A DNA stretch of 39,679 nucleotides from Bacteroidetes bacterium HGW-Bacteroidetes-1 (lineage in GTDB: Bacteria; Bacteroidota; Bacteroidia; Bacteroidales; F082). Made by a program: the position numbers and the translations under genes. Positions within the stretch are counted from its first letter, which is position 1, and the number at the start of each line of letters is the position of its first letter. The notes beneath the pieces were generated by a model, which saw only the letters and a program-made list of their open reading frames with translations, was not told the DNA's origin and made no database searches. Shown in pieces: positions 1 through 6,903 of this stretch. The stretch is taken from positions 1-39,679 of the forward strand of contig PHDU01000030.1 in NCBI GenBank assembly GCA_002842755.1, given 5' to 3'.

Positions 1-84
1 GATCTTTGTTTGCAGCATATCCGAATAAGACACCGTCAGCGACAGGCTGATATAGACAGATATTATAAGCCAAAATCATTTTAG
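1..84. other. Possible truncated gene at left edge, strand unresolved
   Basis: Two readings are open to the window edge. On the plus strand, frame 1 runs 27 codons to a TAG at 82-84 and would be the C-terminus of an upstream gene. It is rich in Arg and Gln and ends YYKPKSF. On the minus strand, an ATG at 79 opens 26 codons leftward, starting MILAYNICLYQPVADG. Neither piece is long enough to assign to a family. From 85 to 202 I see no gene, only AT-rich DNA leading to the promoter of the S41 peptidase. Confidence 0.25.
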
Positions 85-202
85 TAAAGTAGAACTAAAG
101 TATATTCATCTATTTTCCAAATAATAGGTTCAAATAGTTATGATTGAAGCTATTTTGGCCAATGGAACGGAATCTGGTTGAAGTCTTGTGAATAATAAAT
201 AC

Positions 203-210
203 TAATTTTG
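203..210 (+). promoter_or_regulatory. Bacteroidota-type -7 element before the S41 peptidase
   Basis: TAATTTTG matches the TAnnTTTG -7 consensus of the primary sigma factor of Bacteroidota. A TTG at 178-180 lies 22 bases upstream and could serve as the -33 element. Transcription would start near 217, leaving a leader of about 45 bases before the ATG at 262. Confidence 0.6.
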
Positions 211-261
211 CGTTTTTTTAGCACAGCTATTTGTGCTTTACGCTTAATTGAAAATCTTATC

Positions 262-1875
262 ATGAAGAAAAATTTTGCAATTTACTTCCCTCTTATACTT
301 TCTGTGGTGCTGGCCATTGGACTCTACTTTGGATACAGTATTGGCTCCTCTTCACCAGAAACTCAAGGTTCGGTATTTATAAATCCTGTTCAAAGAAGTG
401 GTAAACTTGACAATATCCTTATGTTTATCCAGCGCGATTATGTAGATACTGTAGATAGTAAAGTGCTTGAAAACAATGCTATCAAAGGAATGCTTGAAAA
501 GCTTGATCCTCATAGTCAGTTTATCACGCAAGAAGAATTTGATGAAATGAACGATCCTTTATTGGGAAGTTTTGAAGGTATTGGGGTGTCTTTTCGCATC
601 GAAAAAGACACCATAATGGTTATTAATCCTGTGAAGGGTGGTCCCTCCGAGAAAGTAGGGATTATGGCAGGTGATCGTATCGTTTATATTGATGATACCC
701 TTGTTGCCGGTGTGAAAATTGTAAATCGTGATGCGATGCGTATGCTTAAAGGAAAAAAAGGCACTAAAGTTTGGGTAAAGATATACAGACGAGGTATTGA
801 TGGCCTGACTGATTTTACAATCACACGCGATGTTATCCCGACTTATAGCCTTGATGTGGCCTATATGATTGATAAACAAACAGGTCTTATTAAACTCAAT
901 AAGTTTTCAGCCACAACCCATCAGGAATTTGTTGAAGCAGCAAATAAACTGAAAGAGCAAGGTATGGAAAAATTAATTCTTGATCTTCGTGGTAACTCAG
1001 GGGGATACCTCAAAGCTGCCACTGACATTGTAGATGAATTTTTGGCAGAAGGTAAACTGATTGTTTATACTCAAGGGAAAAACAGACCAAAATCATTCAG
1101 TTTTGCAACAAAAAAGGGCGTTTTTGAACAGGAAGAGGTCGTTGTATTAATTGACGAAGGTTCTGCAAGTGCTAGTGAAATAGTTGCCGGAGCGATACAG
1201 GATAATGATAGAGGAAGCATCATTGGGCGCCGCTCTTTTGGAAAAGGTCTGGTGCAGGAGCAGATGACAATGCGGGATGGTTCGGCTCTTCGGCTTACTG
1301 TAGCCCGTTATTATACTCCTACTGGCCGCTCCATTCAGAAGCCTTATGATGGAGACTTCGAGAAATACAACCACGAGTCCATGGATAGATATATGAATGG
1401 CGAAATGATGAATCCCGACAGCATTCATCTAACGGATACAGTTAAGTTTCTTACGCCTAATGGGAAAATTGTTTATGGTGGTGGCGGAATTATGCCTGAT
1501 GTGTATGTCTCTTTAAGCAGCGATTCCAGTTTGTTTTATTACAATAGACTGGCAAATAGCGGATTAATATTCCAATATGCATTTGATTATGCTGACCTCA
1601 AACGTGCAGATTTGAGTAAGTACAGGTCGGTTGCAGAATTTGACAAAAAATTTATGGTTACACCAAAAATGATGAAGGAACTATTTGACTTGGCTTCTGA
1701 AAAAGGGGTGACAGGCGATAACCTATCGGTCACTAAAAGCAGCGAAAAAATTGAAATACTACTAAAGGCCTATATTGCCCGTAATATTTTTGACGATGAA
1801 GGTTTCTACCCGATTTATGAGAAAATTGATCCGATTCTGCTAAGGGCAATAAGTTATCTGAACGAAAATGAATAA
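262..1875 (+). CDS. S41 family C-terminal processing peptidase (Prc/CtpA type)
   Basis: This is a serine protease that trims or degrades envelope proteins from their C-termini. From the ATG at 262 it has 537 residues. The start is chosen because it gives a typical Lys-Lys plus hydrophobic signal or anchor segment (residues 1-24) and follows a promoter at 203. An in-frame ATG at 208 overlaps that promoter and is unlikely. A PDZ domain lies at about 103-175 (GIGVSF ... AGDRIVYID). The peptidase core has the GSASASE motif with the likely nucleophile Ser303 and the general base Lys328 in SFGKG, spaced 25 residues apart as in Prc. DLRGNSGG at 241-248 is the usual oxyanion-side motif. It acts in the periplasm. 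A histidine kinase gene follows after 12 bases and may be co-transcribed. Confidence 0.9.
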   Translation: MKKNFAIYFPLILSVVLAIGLYFGYSIGSSSPETQGSVFINPVQRSGKLDNILMFIQRDYVDTVDSKVLENNAIKGMLEKLDPHSQFITQEEFDEMNDPLLGSFEGIGVSFRIEKDTIMVINPVKGGPSEKVGIMAGDRIVYIDDTLVAGVKIVNRDAMRMLKGKKGTKVWVKIYRRGIDGLTDFTITRDVIPTYSLDVAYMIDKQTGLIKLNKFSATTHQEFVEAANKLKEQGMEKLILDLRGNSGGYLKAATDIVDEFLAEGKLIVYTQGKNRPKSFSFATKKGVFEQEEVVVLIDEGSASASEIVAGAIQDNDRGSIIGRRSFGKGLVQEQMTMRDGSALRLTVARYYTPTGRSIQKPYDGDFEKYNHESMDRYMNGEMMNPDSIHLTDTVKFLTPNGKIVYGGGGIMPDVYVSLSSDSSLFYYNRLANSGLIFQYAFDYADLKRADLSKYRSVAEFDKKFMVTPKMMKELFDLASEKGVTGDNLSVTKSSEKIEILLKAYIARNIFDDEGFYPIYEKIDPILLRAISYLNENE

Positions 1876-1887
1876 AATCATAACTTC

Positions 1888-3216
1888 TTGTTAATAACAA
1901 TCATCATTGCTGTTTCGATGCTGTTGCGGCTTACCACCTTTGCGGTGGTAATGAATTATTATAAGGTTTCGCGTCATCGTTCTGCCTGGCTTTTAATTGC
2001 TGCGGCCATGGTATTGCTTGCTCTTGAAAGTCTTTTTCAACTACTCTCAATTGCAGGGATATCAAGTCTTACAACCAGAACTTTTTTACCACATGCAGCA
2101 GGACTGGCAGTTTCAATGCTAATGCTTGCTGGTACAGCACTCATTCGAACCATTCTAAAACGTCTGGCTATTGTTGAGCGCAACAAAGAAAATATTGAAC
2201 AGCGTTTTCAGATGCTGTTTAATACAAGTTCAGATCAGCTCTTTGTTCTTTCACCGGAAGGAATGATTGTAGAAGTTAACCAGTCAGCTTGTGAAAGATT
2301 GGAATCAAATAGGAATGAATTGCTCAACAAACATTTTGCAGACATTAAGTCTGGCCCTTTGGTTGATGGAGTGATGGATCATATCAATACGATCAGAAAT
2401 TACGGAGTTCATATTTTTGAAACAGAACTCAAAAGCAGTAAAGGAAAGGTTTTCCCAATCGAAATTAATTGTCGCCAGATCGAAATTGATGATCAACCCT
2501 TCATTTCATGTGTTGCCCGTAACATTACCGGTAGAAAGGAGTTGGATAAAAAGGTACGAATCGCTATTATAGAAACTGAAGAAACGGAGAGACGTAGGTT
2601 TGCCAAAGAGATTCATGATGGTTTGGGGCCATTGCTTTCCACCATTAAACTTTACGTTAATGAACTTGAAACCCTTGAAAATGAACCGCATGAAAAAGAG
2701 GATTTCATAGCTTATATCAATCAACTGATCGACGAAGCTGTTGATTCTGCCCGAAATATCGCAAACAACATTACACCTAAAATACTATCAGATTATGGCT
2801 TGAAACGGGCTATTGAGACTTTTTGCGAAGCCATCAATGCGACCAGTCTTTTAAAAATTTCAGCTCGTTTTCAGGGGTTTGATCGCAAAATCGCATCTAC
2901 ACTTGAATTGATTCTTTATCGCATCATCACCGAATTGATTAATAACACCATTAAACATGCAAATGCTGCAACAATTGAAATTGATCTTCAACAGTCTGAA
3001 AACAAATTGACACTGGTTTACAAAGACGACGGAGCAGGATTCGATTTGGAGCAAGCCATTGAAAAAGATGATAACCACATGGGAGTGAAGAATATCATCA
3101 GCAGGGTACGATCTTTAAACGGGGTTTTTAATTTCAAAAATACCAATCCGGGTATTTTGATCCATATTTCAGTTGTAACCCAGTCTGGTGAAAACATGAA
3201 AGCAATCAACGGCTGA
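1888..3216 (+). CDS. PAS-domain sensor histidine kinase, NarL/DesK-like (HisKA_3)
   Basis: This is a membrane sensor kinase that would phosphorylate a partner response regulator, not encoded next to it. The N-terminus (about 1-90) holds three hydrophobic segments. A PAS domain lies at about 105-215 (FNTSSDQLFVLSPEGMIVEVNQ). The dimerisation/phosphoacceptor region is of the HisKA_3 class, with His243 in AKEIHDGLGP. The C-terminal HATPase has the N-box ELINNTIKHA and the G-box DDGAGFD. The start is uncertain. TTG at 1888 gives 442 residues and sits 12 bases after the upstream stop. ATG at 1918 would remove ten hydrophobic residues. The short gap suggests co-transcription with the S41 peptidase. 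The signal it senses cannot be read from the sequence. Confidence 0.85.
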   Translation: MLITIIIAVSMLLRLTTFAVVMNYYKVSRHRSAWLLIAAAMVLLALESLFQLLSIAGISSLTTRTFLPHAAGLAVSMLMLAGTALIRTILKRLAIVERNKENIEQRFQMLFNTSSDQLFVLSPEGMIVEVNQSACERLESNRNELLNKHFADIKSGPLVDGVMDHINTIRNYGVHIFETELKSSKGKVFPIEINCRQIEIDDQPFISCVARNITGRKELDKKVRIAIIETEETERRRFAKEIHDGLGPLLSTIKLYVNELETLENEPHEKEDFIAYINQLIDEAVDSARNIANNITPKILSDYGLKRAIETFCEAINATSLLKISARFQGFDRKIASTLELILYRIITELINNTIKHANAATIEIDLQQSENKLTLVYKDDGAGFDLEQAIEKDDNHMGVKNIISRVRSLNGVFNFKNTNPGILIHISVVTQSGENMKAING

Positions 3217-3252
3217 AAGATTCATTATAGTATTTTCTTCTAAATCAGCGTT

Positions 3253-3828
3253 TTATTTAATTTTTGTTTTCAAAAAATCATCAATCACCTTCGGAAAATG
3301 GGTGTGCTCAAGCACATGAATTCGTGCTGCAAGTGATGCAGGTGTTTCATTTAATGCAATCTCAAAAGACTTCTGAAATAGGATATCGCCACTATCGTAA
3401 TGCTCATTCACGTAATGGATTGTGATTCCGGAATACTTTTCTCCAGCCGCAATCACTGCTTCATGAACTTTCTCTCCATACATTCCTTTTCCGCCGAATT
3501 TTGGTAGTAAAGCAGGATGAATATTGATGATCCTGTTTGGAAATGCATGTAGCAAGTGTGAGGGAACAAGCCAAAGAAATCCGGCTAAAACAATCAAATC
3601 TGTTTGCATTTCAAGCAATTTTTCTGAAAGCAGGTTTGTGTTGTAGAATGATGGTTTATCGATTATCATAACAGGTATTTCCATCTTTTCAGCCCGTCCA
3701 ATCACACCGGCTCCAACTTTGTTGCAAACTACCAGAATGATTTTCACATTGTGACTTGATTGAAAAAATTCTGCAATGCGCTCCATGTTGGTGCCACTTC
3801 CTGACGCAAAAATGACGATTCTTTTCAT
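3253..3828 (-). CDS. purN: Phosphoribosylglycinamide formyltransferase
   Basis: PurN transfers the formyl group of 10-formyl-tetrahydrofolate to glycinamide ribonucleotide, the third step of de novo purine synthesis, in the cytosol. At 191 residues it has the normal length. The N-terminal phosphate-binding loop FASGSGTNM is present. The catalytic signature includes NIHPALLP (catalytic His) and HYVNEHYDSGDIL (catalytic Asp). It converges with the upstream histidine kinase gene, leaving 36 bases between the stops. A TACTTTTG -7 element ends five bases before the ATG, so the transcript may have almost no leader. Confidence 0.95.
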   Translation of the reverse strand: MKRIVIFASGSGTNMERIAEFFQSSHNVKIILVVCNKVGAGVIGRAEKMEIPVMIIDKPSFYNTNLLSEKLLEMQTDLIVLAGFLWLVPSHLLHAFPNRIINIHPALLPKFGGKGMYGEKVHEAVIAAGEKYSGITIHYVNEHYDSGDILFQKSFEIALNETPASLAARIHVLEHTHFPKVIDDFLKTKIK

Positions 3829-3833
3829 AAAAG

Positions 3834-3841
3834 CAAAAGTA
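3834..3841 (-). promoter_or_regulatory. -7 element directly before purN
   Basis: Read on the minus strand this is TACTTTTG, a match to TAnnTTTG. Only five bases separate it from the purN ATG (3828). The usual start site, several bases past the element, would fall on or next to the start codon. Confidence 0.5.
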
Positions 3842-4013
3842 GGTATTCACGAGTAATGCACCAAGGTAAAAATTCCTTTGGAAATCCTCTCGTTGTAAAA
3901 TTCCAATAAAGACTTAAGAAGTGACTGGCAAAATGTATTCAATGATTTATCATTTTTGCGGTAAGTTCTTCGTTTTTGCATTTTCAATGGCTTCTGTGCT
4001 TCTCTCTTTTTGG

Positions 4014-4021
4014 TATCTTTG
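4014..4021 (+). promoter_or_regulatory. -7 element before the 4048 gene
   Basis: TATCTTTG matches TAnnTTTG. It lies 26 bases upstream of the ATG at 4048 and would drive the 4048-ppnP pair. No clear -33 element was seen. Confidence 0.55.
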
Positions 4022-4047
4022 CGTACTCAAACTACCTCTAAAAAACA

Positions 4048-5472
4048 ATGGCTGGAAGCGATGAAATTTTAACGATACCCCGTAAAGCACTGGAAGTGAA
4101 TCTTGACAGAACTATTTTTGGTAGTTTTGCTGAAATTGGGGGAGGTCAGGAAGTAGCACGTAACTTTTTTCAGGCAGGAGGAGCATCAGGAACTATCGCT
4201 AAAACTATCTCAGCTTACGACAAGCAATACAGCGATGCCATTTATTGCAAAGAAAAATCATCAAAAAGGTATGTTTCCCGTGAGCGACTTGAATTGATGC
4301 TTGATGCAGAGTTTTCTGAGCTGGTTAATCTTCTGGGTGAAATAAGAAGTGCAGGGGTGCGGTTTTTCTCTTTAGCCGATACGGTATCAACGTTAAATTT
4401 TAAGAAGGACAACATCAGCCACGGCTGGATGGGCGTTAAGTTTCAGCTCAACGAAGGCGCTGCTCCCAATCAGGTTATAATTCATGTCCGACTGTTCGAA
4501 AATGATTCGCTCCTTCAGCAGAATACACTTGGGATTCTTGGAGTAAACCTTCTTTATGCCTGTTATTATTTTTGGGATCGACCCAACAGTTTTTTGCAGT
4601 CACTGCTCGATAACCTGAGTACCGACCGACTTGCCATTACCATGATTCATATGAGCGGTGCAGAACTTTCTTATGTGGATAACAGGCTTCTTGGTGTGCA
4701 ATTGGTTAAGAACGGAATGACCAATGCGATCATGTTTGATAGACATGGCAATGTGCAGGAACCGGATGATATGCTTTACAAAAAAAATGTGCTTGTTTTC
4801 CGCGGTAGTTTCAGACCCCTTACTTATGTTAGTATTGATATGCTTAAATCAAGCTATAGCTTGTTTAAAAATGACGAGGATTATGACAAACACAACACAC
4901 TTCCGCTTTGCGAAATCACACTGAATAACCTTTTAAGTGAAGGGGATTTTGACGAACACGACTTCCTCGACCGGGTTGACTTACTCAATGAAATGGGTCA
5001 AAATGTGATGGTCTCCAATTTCAGGGAGTTTTATAAACTTGTTGATTATATGACACAGTTTCGTATCATCAAAATGCGCGTGGTGATTGGAATTGATACA
5101 TTTAAAAAAGTGATGCTTTCTAAATACTATTCCGATCTTAAAGGCGGTATCATCGAAGCGATTGGTAAACTTTTCCCTGAAAAGGTGAAAATGTACATTT
5201 ATCCGGCATTAGAAAAAAACACAGGACAGCTTATTACCATAAGTAGTCTTCATTTTTCAGCCGACACAGAATTTTTGTTCAGGCATTTGGTAGAAAACAG
5301 AAAAATTCTTGATATAAAAAATATGAATCCTCGCTTTCTAAAGATTGATTCACACGAAGTACTTGAAAAAATCAGAGCGGGTAATCCACAATGGGAAGAC
5401 GAGGTGCCTTCGTTTATTGCTCAACGCATCAAAGAGAGAAAACTGTTTGGATACAAGAAGCAGACAGATTGA
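4048..5472 (+). CDS. Conserved cytosolic protein of unknown function (family often mislabelled TonB-dependent receptor)
   Basis: This 474-residue protein belongs to a family common in Bacteroidota, recognisable from conserved stretches such as FGSFAEIGGGQEVARNFFQA, GGASGTIAKTISAYD and VKNGMTNAIMFD. Database entries often call it a TonB-dependent receptor, sometimes a nucleotide adenylyltransferase. The sequence supports neither: there is no signal peptide, plug or barrel pattern, and no recognisable nucleotidyltransferase motif. It looks soluble and cytosolic. It has its own promoter at 4014. ppnP follows after 28 bases, so the two probably form one transcript, which hints at a link to nucleoside metabolism but does not prove it. 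The start is supported by promoter distance and by the family's usual N-terminus. Confidence 0.75.
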   Translation: MAGSDEILTIPRKALEVNLDRTIFGSFAEIGGGQEVARNFFQAGGASGTIAKTISAYDKQYSDAIYCKEKSSKRYVSRERLELMLDAEFSELVNLLGEIRSAGVRFFSLADTVSTLNFKKDNISHGWMGVKFQLNEGAAPNQVIIHVRLFENDSLLQQNTLGILGVNLLYACYYFWDRPNSFLQSLLDNLSTDRLAITMIHMSGAELSYVDNRLLGVQLVKNGMTNAIMFDRHGNVQEPDDMLYKKNVLVFRGSFRPLTYVSIDMLKSSYSLFKNDEDYDKHNTLPLCEITLNNLLSEGDFDEHDFLDRVDLLNEMGQNVMVSNFREFYKLVDYMTQFRIIKMRVVIGIDTFKKVMLSKYYSDLKGGIIEAIGKLFPEKVKMYIYPALEKNTGQLITISSLHFSADTEFLFRHLVENRKILDIKNMNPRFLKIDSHEVLEKIRAGNPQWEDEVPSFIAQRIKERKLFGYKKQTD

Positions 5473-5500
5473 TTTTTTTTCAACCCAAAAAATAGAAACC

Positions 5501-5782
5501 ATGTTCAAAACAAACACTTATTTTGATGGAAATGTAATGTCCATCGCAGTTGAAACTTCTGAAGGTCCCGCAACGATTGGTGCCTTGAAAGCCGGAGAAT
5601 ATGTATTCGGCACTTCTACCATTGAACACATGACAGTAGTTTCGGGGGAGATGACAGTATTAATTCCCGGTGAAGAAGACTGGAAAACCTACAAGCCTTT
5701 TGAAACCTTTGTTGTTCCGAAAGATGTAAAATTCAAAGTGAAGATGAATGGCGACACAACCTATCGTTGTCTGTATCTTTAA
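5501..5782 (+). CDS. ppnP: Pyrimidine/purine nucleoside phosphorylase (DUF1255/PpnP)
   Basis: This is a small cupin-fold phosphorylase that cleaves several purine and pyrimidine nucleosides with phosphate to give the free base and ribose 1-phosphate. At 93 residues it has the family's normal length. It shows the conserved segments YFDGNVMSIAVETSEGPATI, EHMTVVSGEM and the ending YRCLYL. The reading frame extends further upstream, but only the ATG at 5501 gives the family N-terminus, and the rest overlaps the 4048 gene. It ends by a three-base overlap with the convergent thpR gene. Confidence 0.92.
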   Translation: MFKTNTYFDGNVMSIAVETSEGPATIGALKAGEYVFGTSTIEHMTVVSGEMTVLIPGEEDWKTYKPFETFVVPKDVKFKVKMNGDTTYRCLYL

Positions 5783-6351
5783 TTGACCTTGTTTTTTAGT
5801 TTGAAGGTCTGTTGTACGAGGTACAATGGACCTTCTTTGCGTAAAATACTTTCATAAAGAACTACTTCTGAAACCCGGGTTTGAAGATAAGTTTTTTGAG
5901 GTATCTGTGAGATGACCTGTTGGAAAACAGGTTTGTCGATGAGTCCTTTGATGCGTCCCAATGTTAAATGAGGCACAAAGTTTTGTCGGTCGCGAACAAA
6001 TCCTATTGTGTCAAAAGCATCGAGAACATCTTCTGCAAGCAGCCCGATTTCTTTCGGTAAATGACTTACTCCCAGCCAAATAATGCGAGGTTCATAACGA
6101 CTTCCAAAAATTCCTGTTTTGTCAAAATCAAGTGTGAAATCCGGATGCATACAAATGCAATCCTCCAGAATTTTAATAATTTCAGGCAGTTTAGCTTCCG
6201 ATGTCTCACCTATGAACTTAAGTGTAAGATGAATGTTGGAAGGATTCACCCAGTTGATTCGCTCATGATGCAGTTGGTTTTTGAGATTGTCAACCAATAA
6301 TATCAAACGTTCATCGGCCTGAAGTGGAACAGCTACAAAAAGTCGTTTCAT
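5779..6351 (-). CDS. thpR: RNA 2',3'-cyclic phosphodiesterase (2H superfamily)
   Basis: ThpR/LigT proteins open 2',3'-cyclic phosphates on RNA ends to 2'-phosphates and can join tRNA halves in vitro. At 190 residues the length is typical. Both catalytic H-x-T motifs are present: HLTLKF in the N-terminal half and HLTLGR in the C-terminal half. The N-terminus MKRLFVAVPL is characteristic. The stop overlaps the stop of the convergent ppnP. The ATG lies four bases after a TAATTTTG element, again suggesting an almost leaderless transcript. The next gene to the right is a tRNA on the other strand. Confidence 0.92.
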   Translation of the reverse strand: MKRLFVAVPLQADERLILLVDNLKNQLHHERINWVNPSNIHLTLKFIGETSEAKLPEIIKILEDCICMHPDFTLDFDKTGIFGSRYEPRIIWLGVSHLPKEIGLLAEDVLDAFDTIGFVRDRQNFVPHLTLGRIKGLIDKPVFQQVISQIPQKTYLQTRVSEVVLYESILRKEGPLYLVQQTFKLKNKVN

Positions 6352-6355
6352 GTGC

Positions 6356-6363
6356 CAAAATTA
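6356..6363 (-). promoter_or_regulatory. -7 element directly before thpR
   Basis: On the minus strand this reads TAATTTTG, a match to TAnnTTTG, with only GCAC between it and the thpR ATG (6351). Confidence 0.5.
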
Positions 6364-6430
6364 CTTATTTTGGAAAACCAGTCAGCATCAAATATTTTCC
6401 GTTCAGCGAATCTTGCAAAGGAAATTTTTT

Positions 6431-6438
6431 TATTTTTG
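6431..6438 (+). promoter_or_regulatory. -7 element before tRNA-Ala
   Basis: TATTTTTG matches TAnnTTTG and ends nine bases before the first tRNA base (6448). This spacing suits a tRNA promoter. A TTG at 6413-6415 is a possible though close -33 element. Confidence 0.6.
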
Positions 6439-6447
6439 CAGCATCAA

Positions 6448-6521
6448 GGGGAATTAGCTCAGTTGGCTAGAGCGTTTGACTGGCAGTCAAAAGGTCATCG
6501 GTTCGATTCCGTTATTCTCCA
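6448..6521 (+). tRNA. tRNA-Ala, anticodon GGC
   Basis: The cloverleaf can be drawn directly. The acceptor stem is 6448-6454 with 6514-6520 and includes the G3:U70 pair that marks alanine tRNAs. The D stem is 6457-6460/6470-6473. The anticodon stem is 6475-6479/6487-6491 with loop CTGGCAG, so the anticodon is GGC at 6482-6484. The T arm is 6497-6513 with loop TTCGATT. The discriminator is A6521 and CCA is not encoded. The T stem holds one T:T mismatch (6498/6512). The 3' part from 6479 is the target of the neighbouring island: the first 45 bases from there recur exactly at 13772. Confidence 0.95.
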
Positions 6522-6523
6522 CT
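6479..6523 (+). repeat. Left attachment-site repeat (inside intact tRNA-Ala)
   Basis: These 45 bases are identical to 13772-13816. The repeat starts at the last base of the 5' anticodon stem strand and ends two bases after the discriminator. The flanking bases differ on both sides (G versus T before it, G versus T after it), so the boundaries are sharp. Confidence 0.9.
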
Positions 6524-6530
6524 GGTATTC

Positions 6531-6566
6531 AAAGGGTTGCAATTTTAACTGTAACCCTTTTTCTTT
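6531..6566 (+). terminator. Rho-independent terminator after tRNA-Ala
   Basis: An 11-bp stem (6531-6541 with 6550-6560, AAAGGGTTGCA/TGTAACCCTTT, one G:T pair) with an eight-base loop is followed by a T-rich run. It lies outside the 45-bp repeat, so under the integration model this terminator was supplied by the island. Confidence 0.8.
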
Positions 6567-6903
6567 CATACATAATGTAAACTCCCCCAAAAATAGTACA
6601 GTCTAAAACTGTTGTACGATTTAAAACTCAACAACACAACAAAATTGTTTTGTTTATTGATTGTTAATGATTAGCATCCTTTTATTCCTTGGTTTATTTT
6701 TGATTTACTTCTTTTTGAACACTTCTTTCTTAAACCCATGTCTAAAGCTTCATCTAAAACCACTATACTTATCTTATTAAAATCGTTATCTTTTTTTCAT
6801 AATACATTGATTGTCATACAACAATTCTATCTCTGTCTAAATCTTTATCTTTTTCTTTATTACTTTTATGTATAAAATCGTCTAAAGAAACGTCTATACT
6901 TGT
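6567..6903. repeat. Non-coding stretch with five dispersed GTCTAAA heptamers
   Basis: No gene is seen here. The heptamer GTCTAAA (TTTAGAC on the other strand) occurs at 6601, 6740, 6835, 6880 and 6902, with near copies ATCTAAA at 6752 and GTCTATA at 6892. The last copy contains the stop codon of the ATPase gene. The spacing is irregular. By chance one would expect far fewer than one copy in a stretch this long. Also present are a C-run segment (6582-6600) that resembles an insertion-sequence end, and a 7-bp inverted repeat AACAAAA/TTTTGTT near 6640. Function unknown. Confidence 0.5.

Noticed and set aside
4048-5472. TonB-dependent receptor
   Set aside because: The common database name does not fit: no signal peptide, plug domain or beta-barrel strands, and the protein looks soluble.
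6352-6606. 84-residue ORF on the plus strand
   Set aside because: It runs across the promoter and body of tRNA-Ala, starts inside the thpR promoter region, and resembles no protein.
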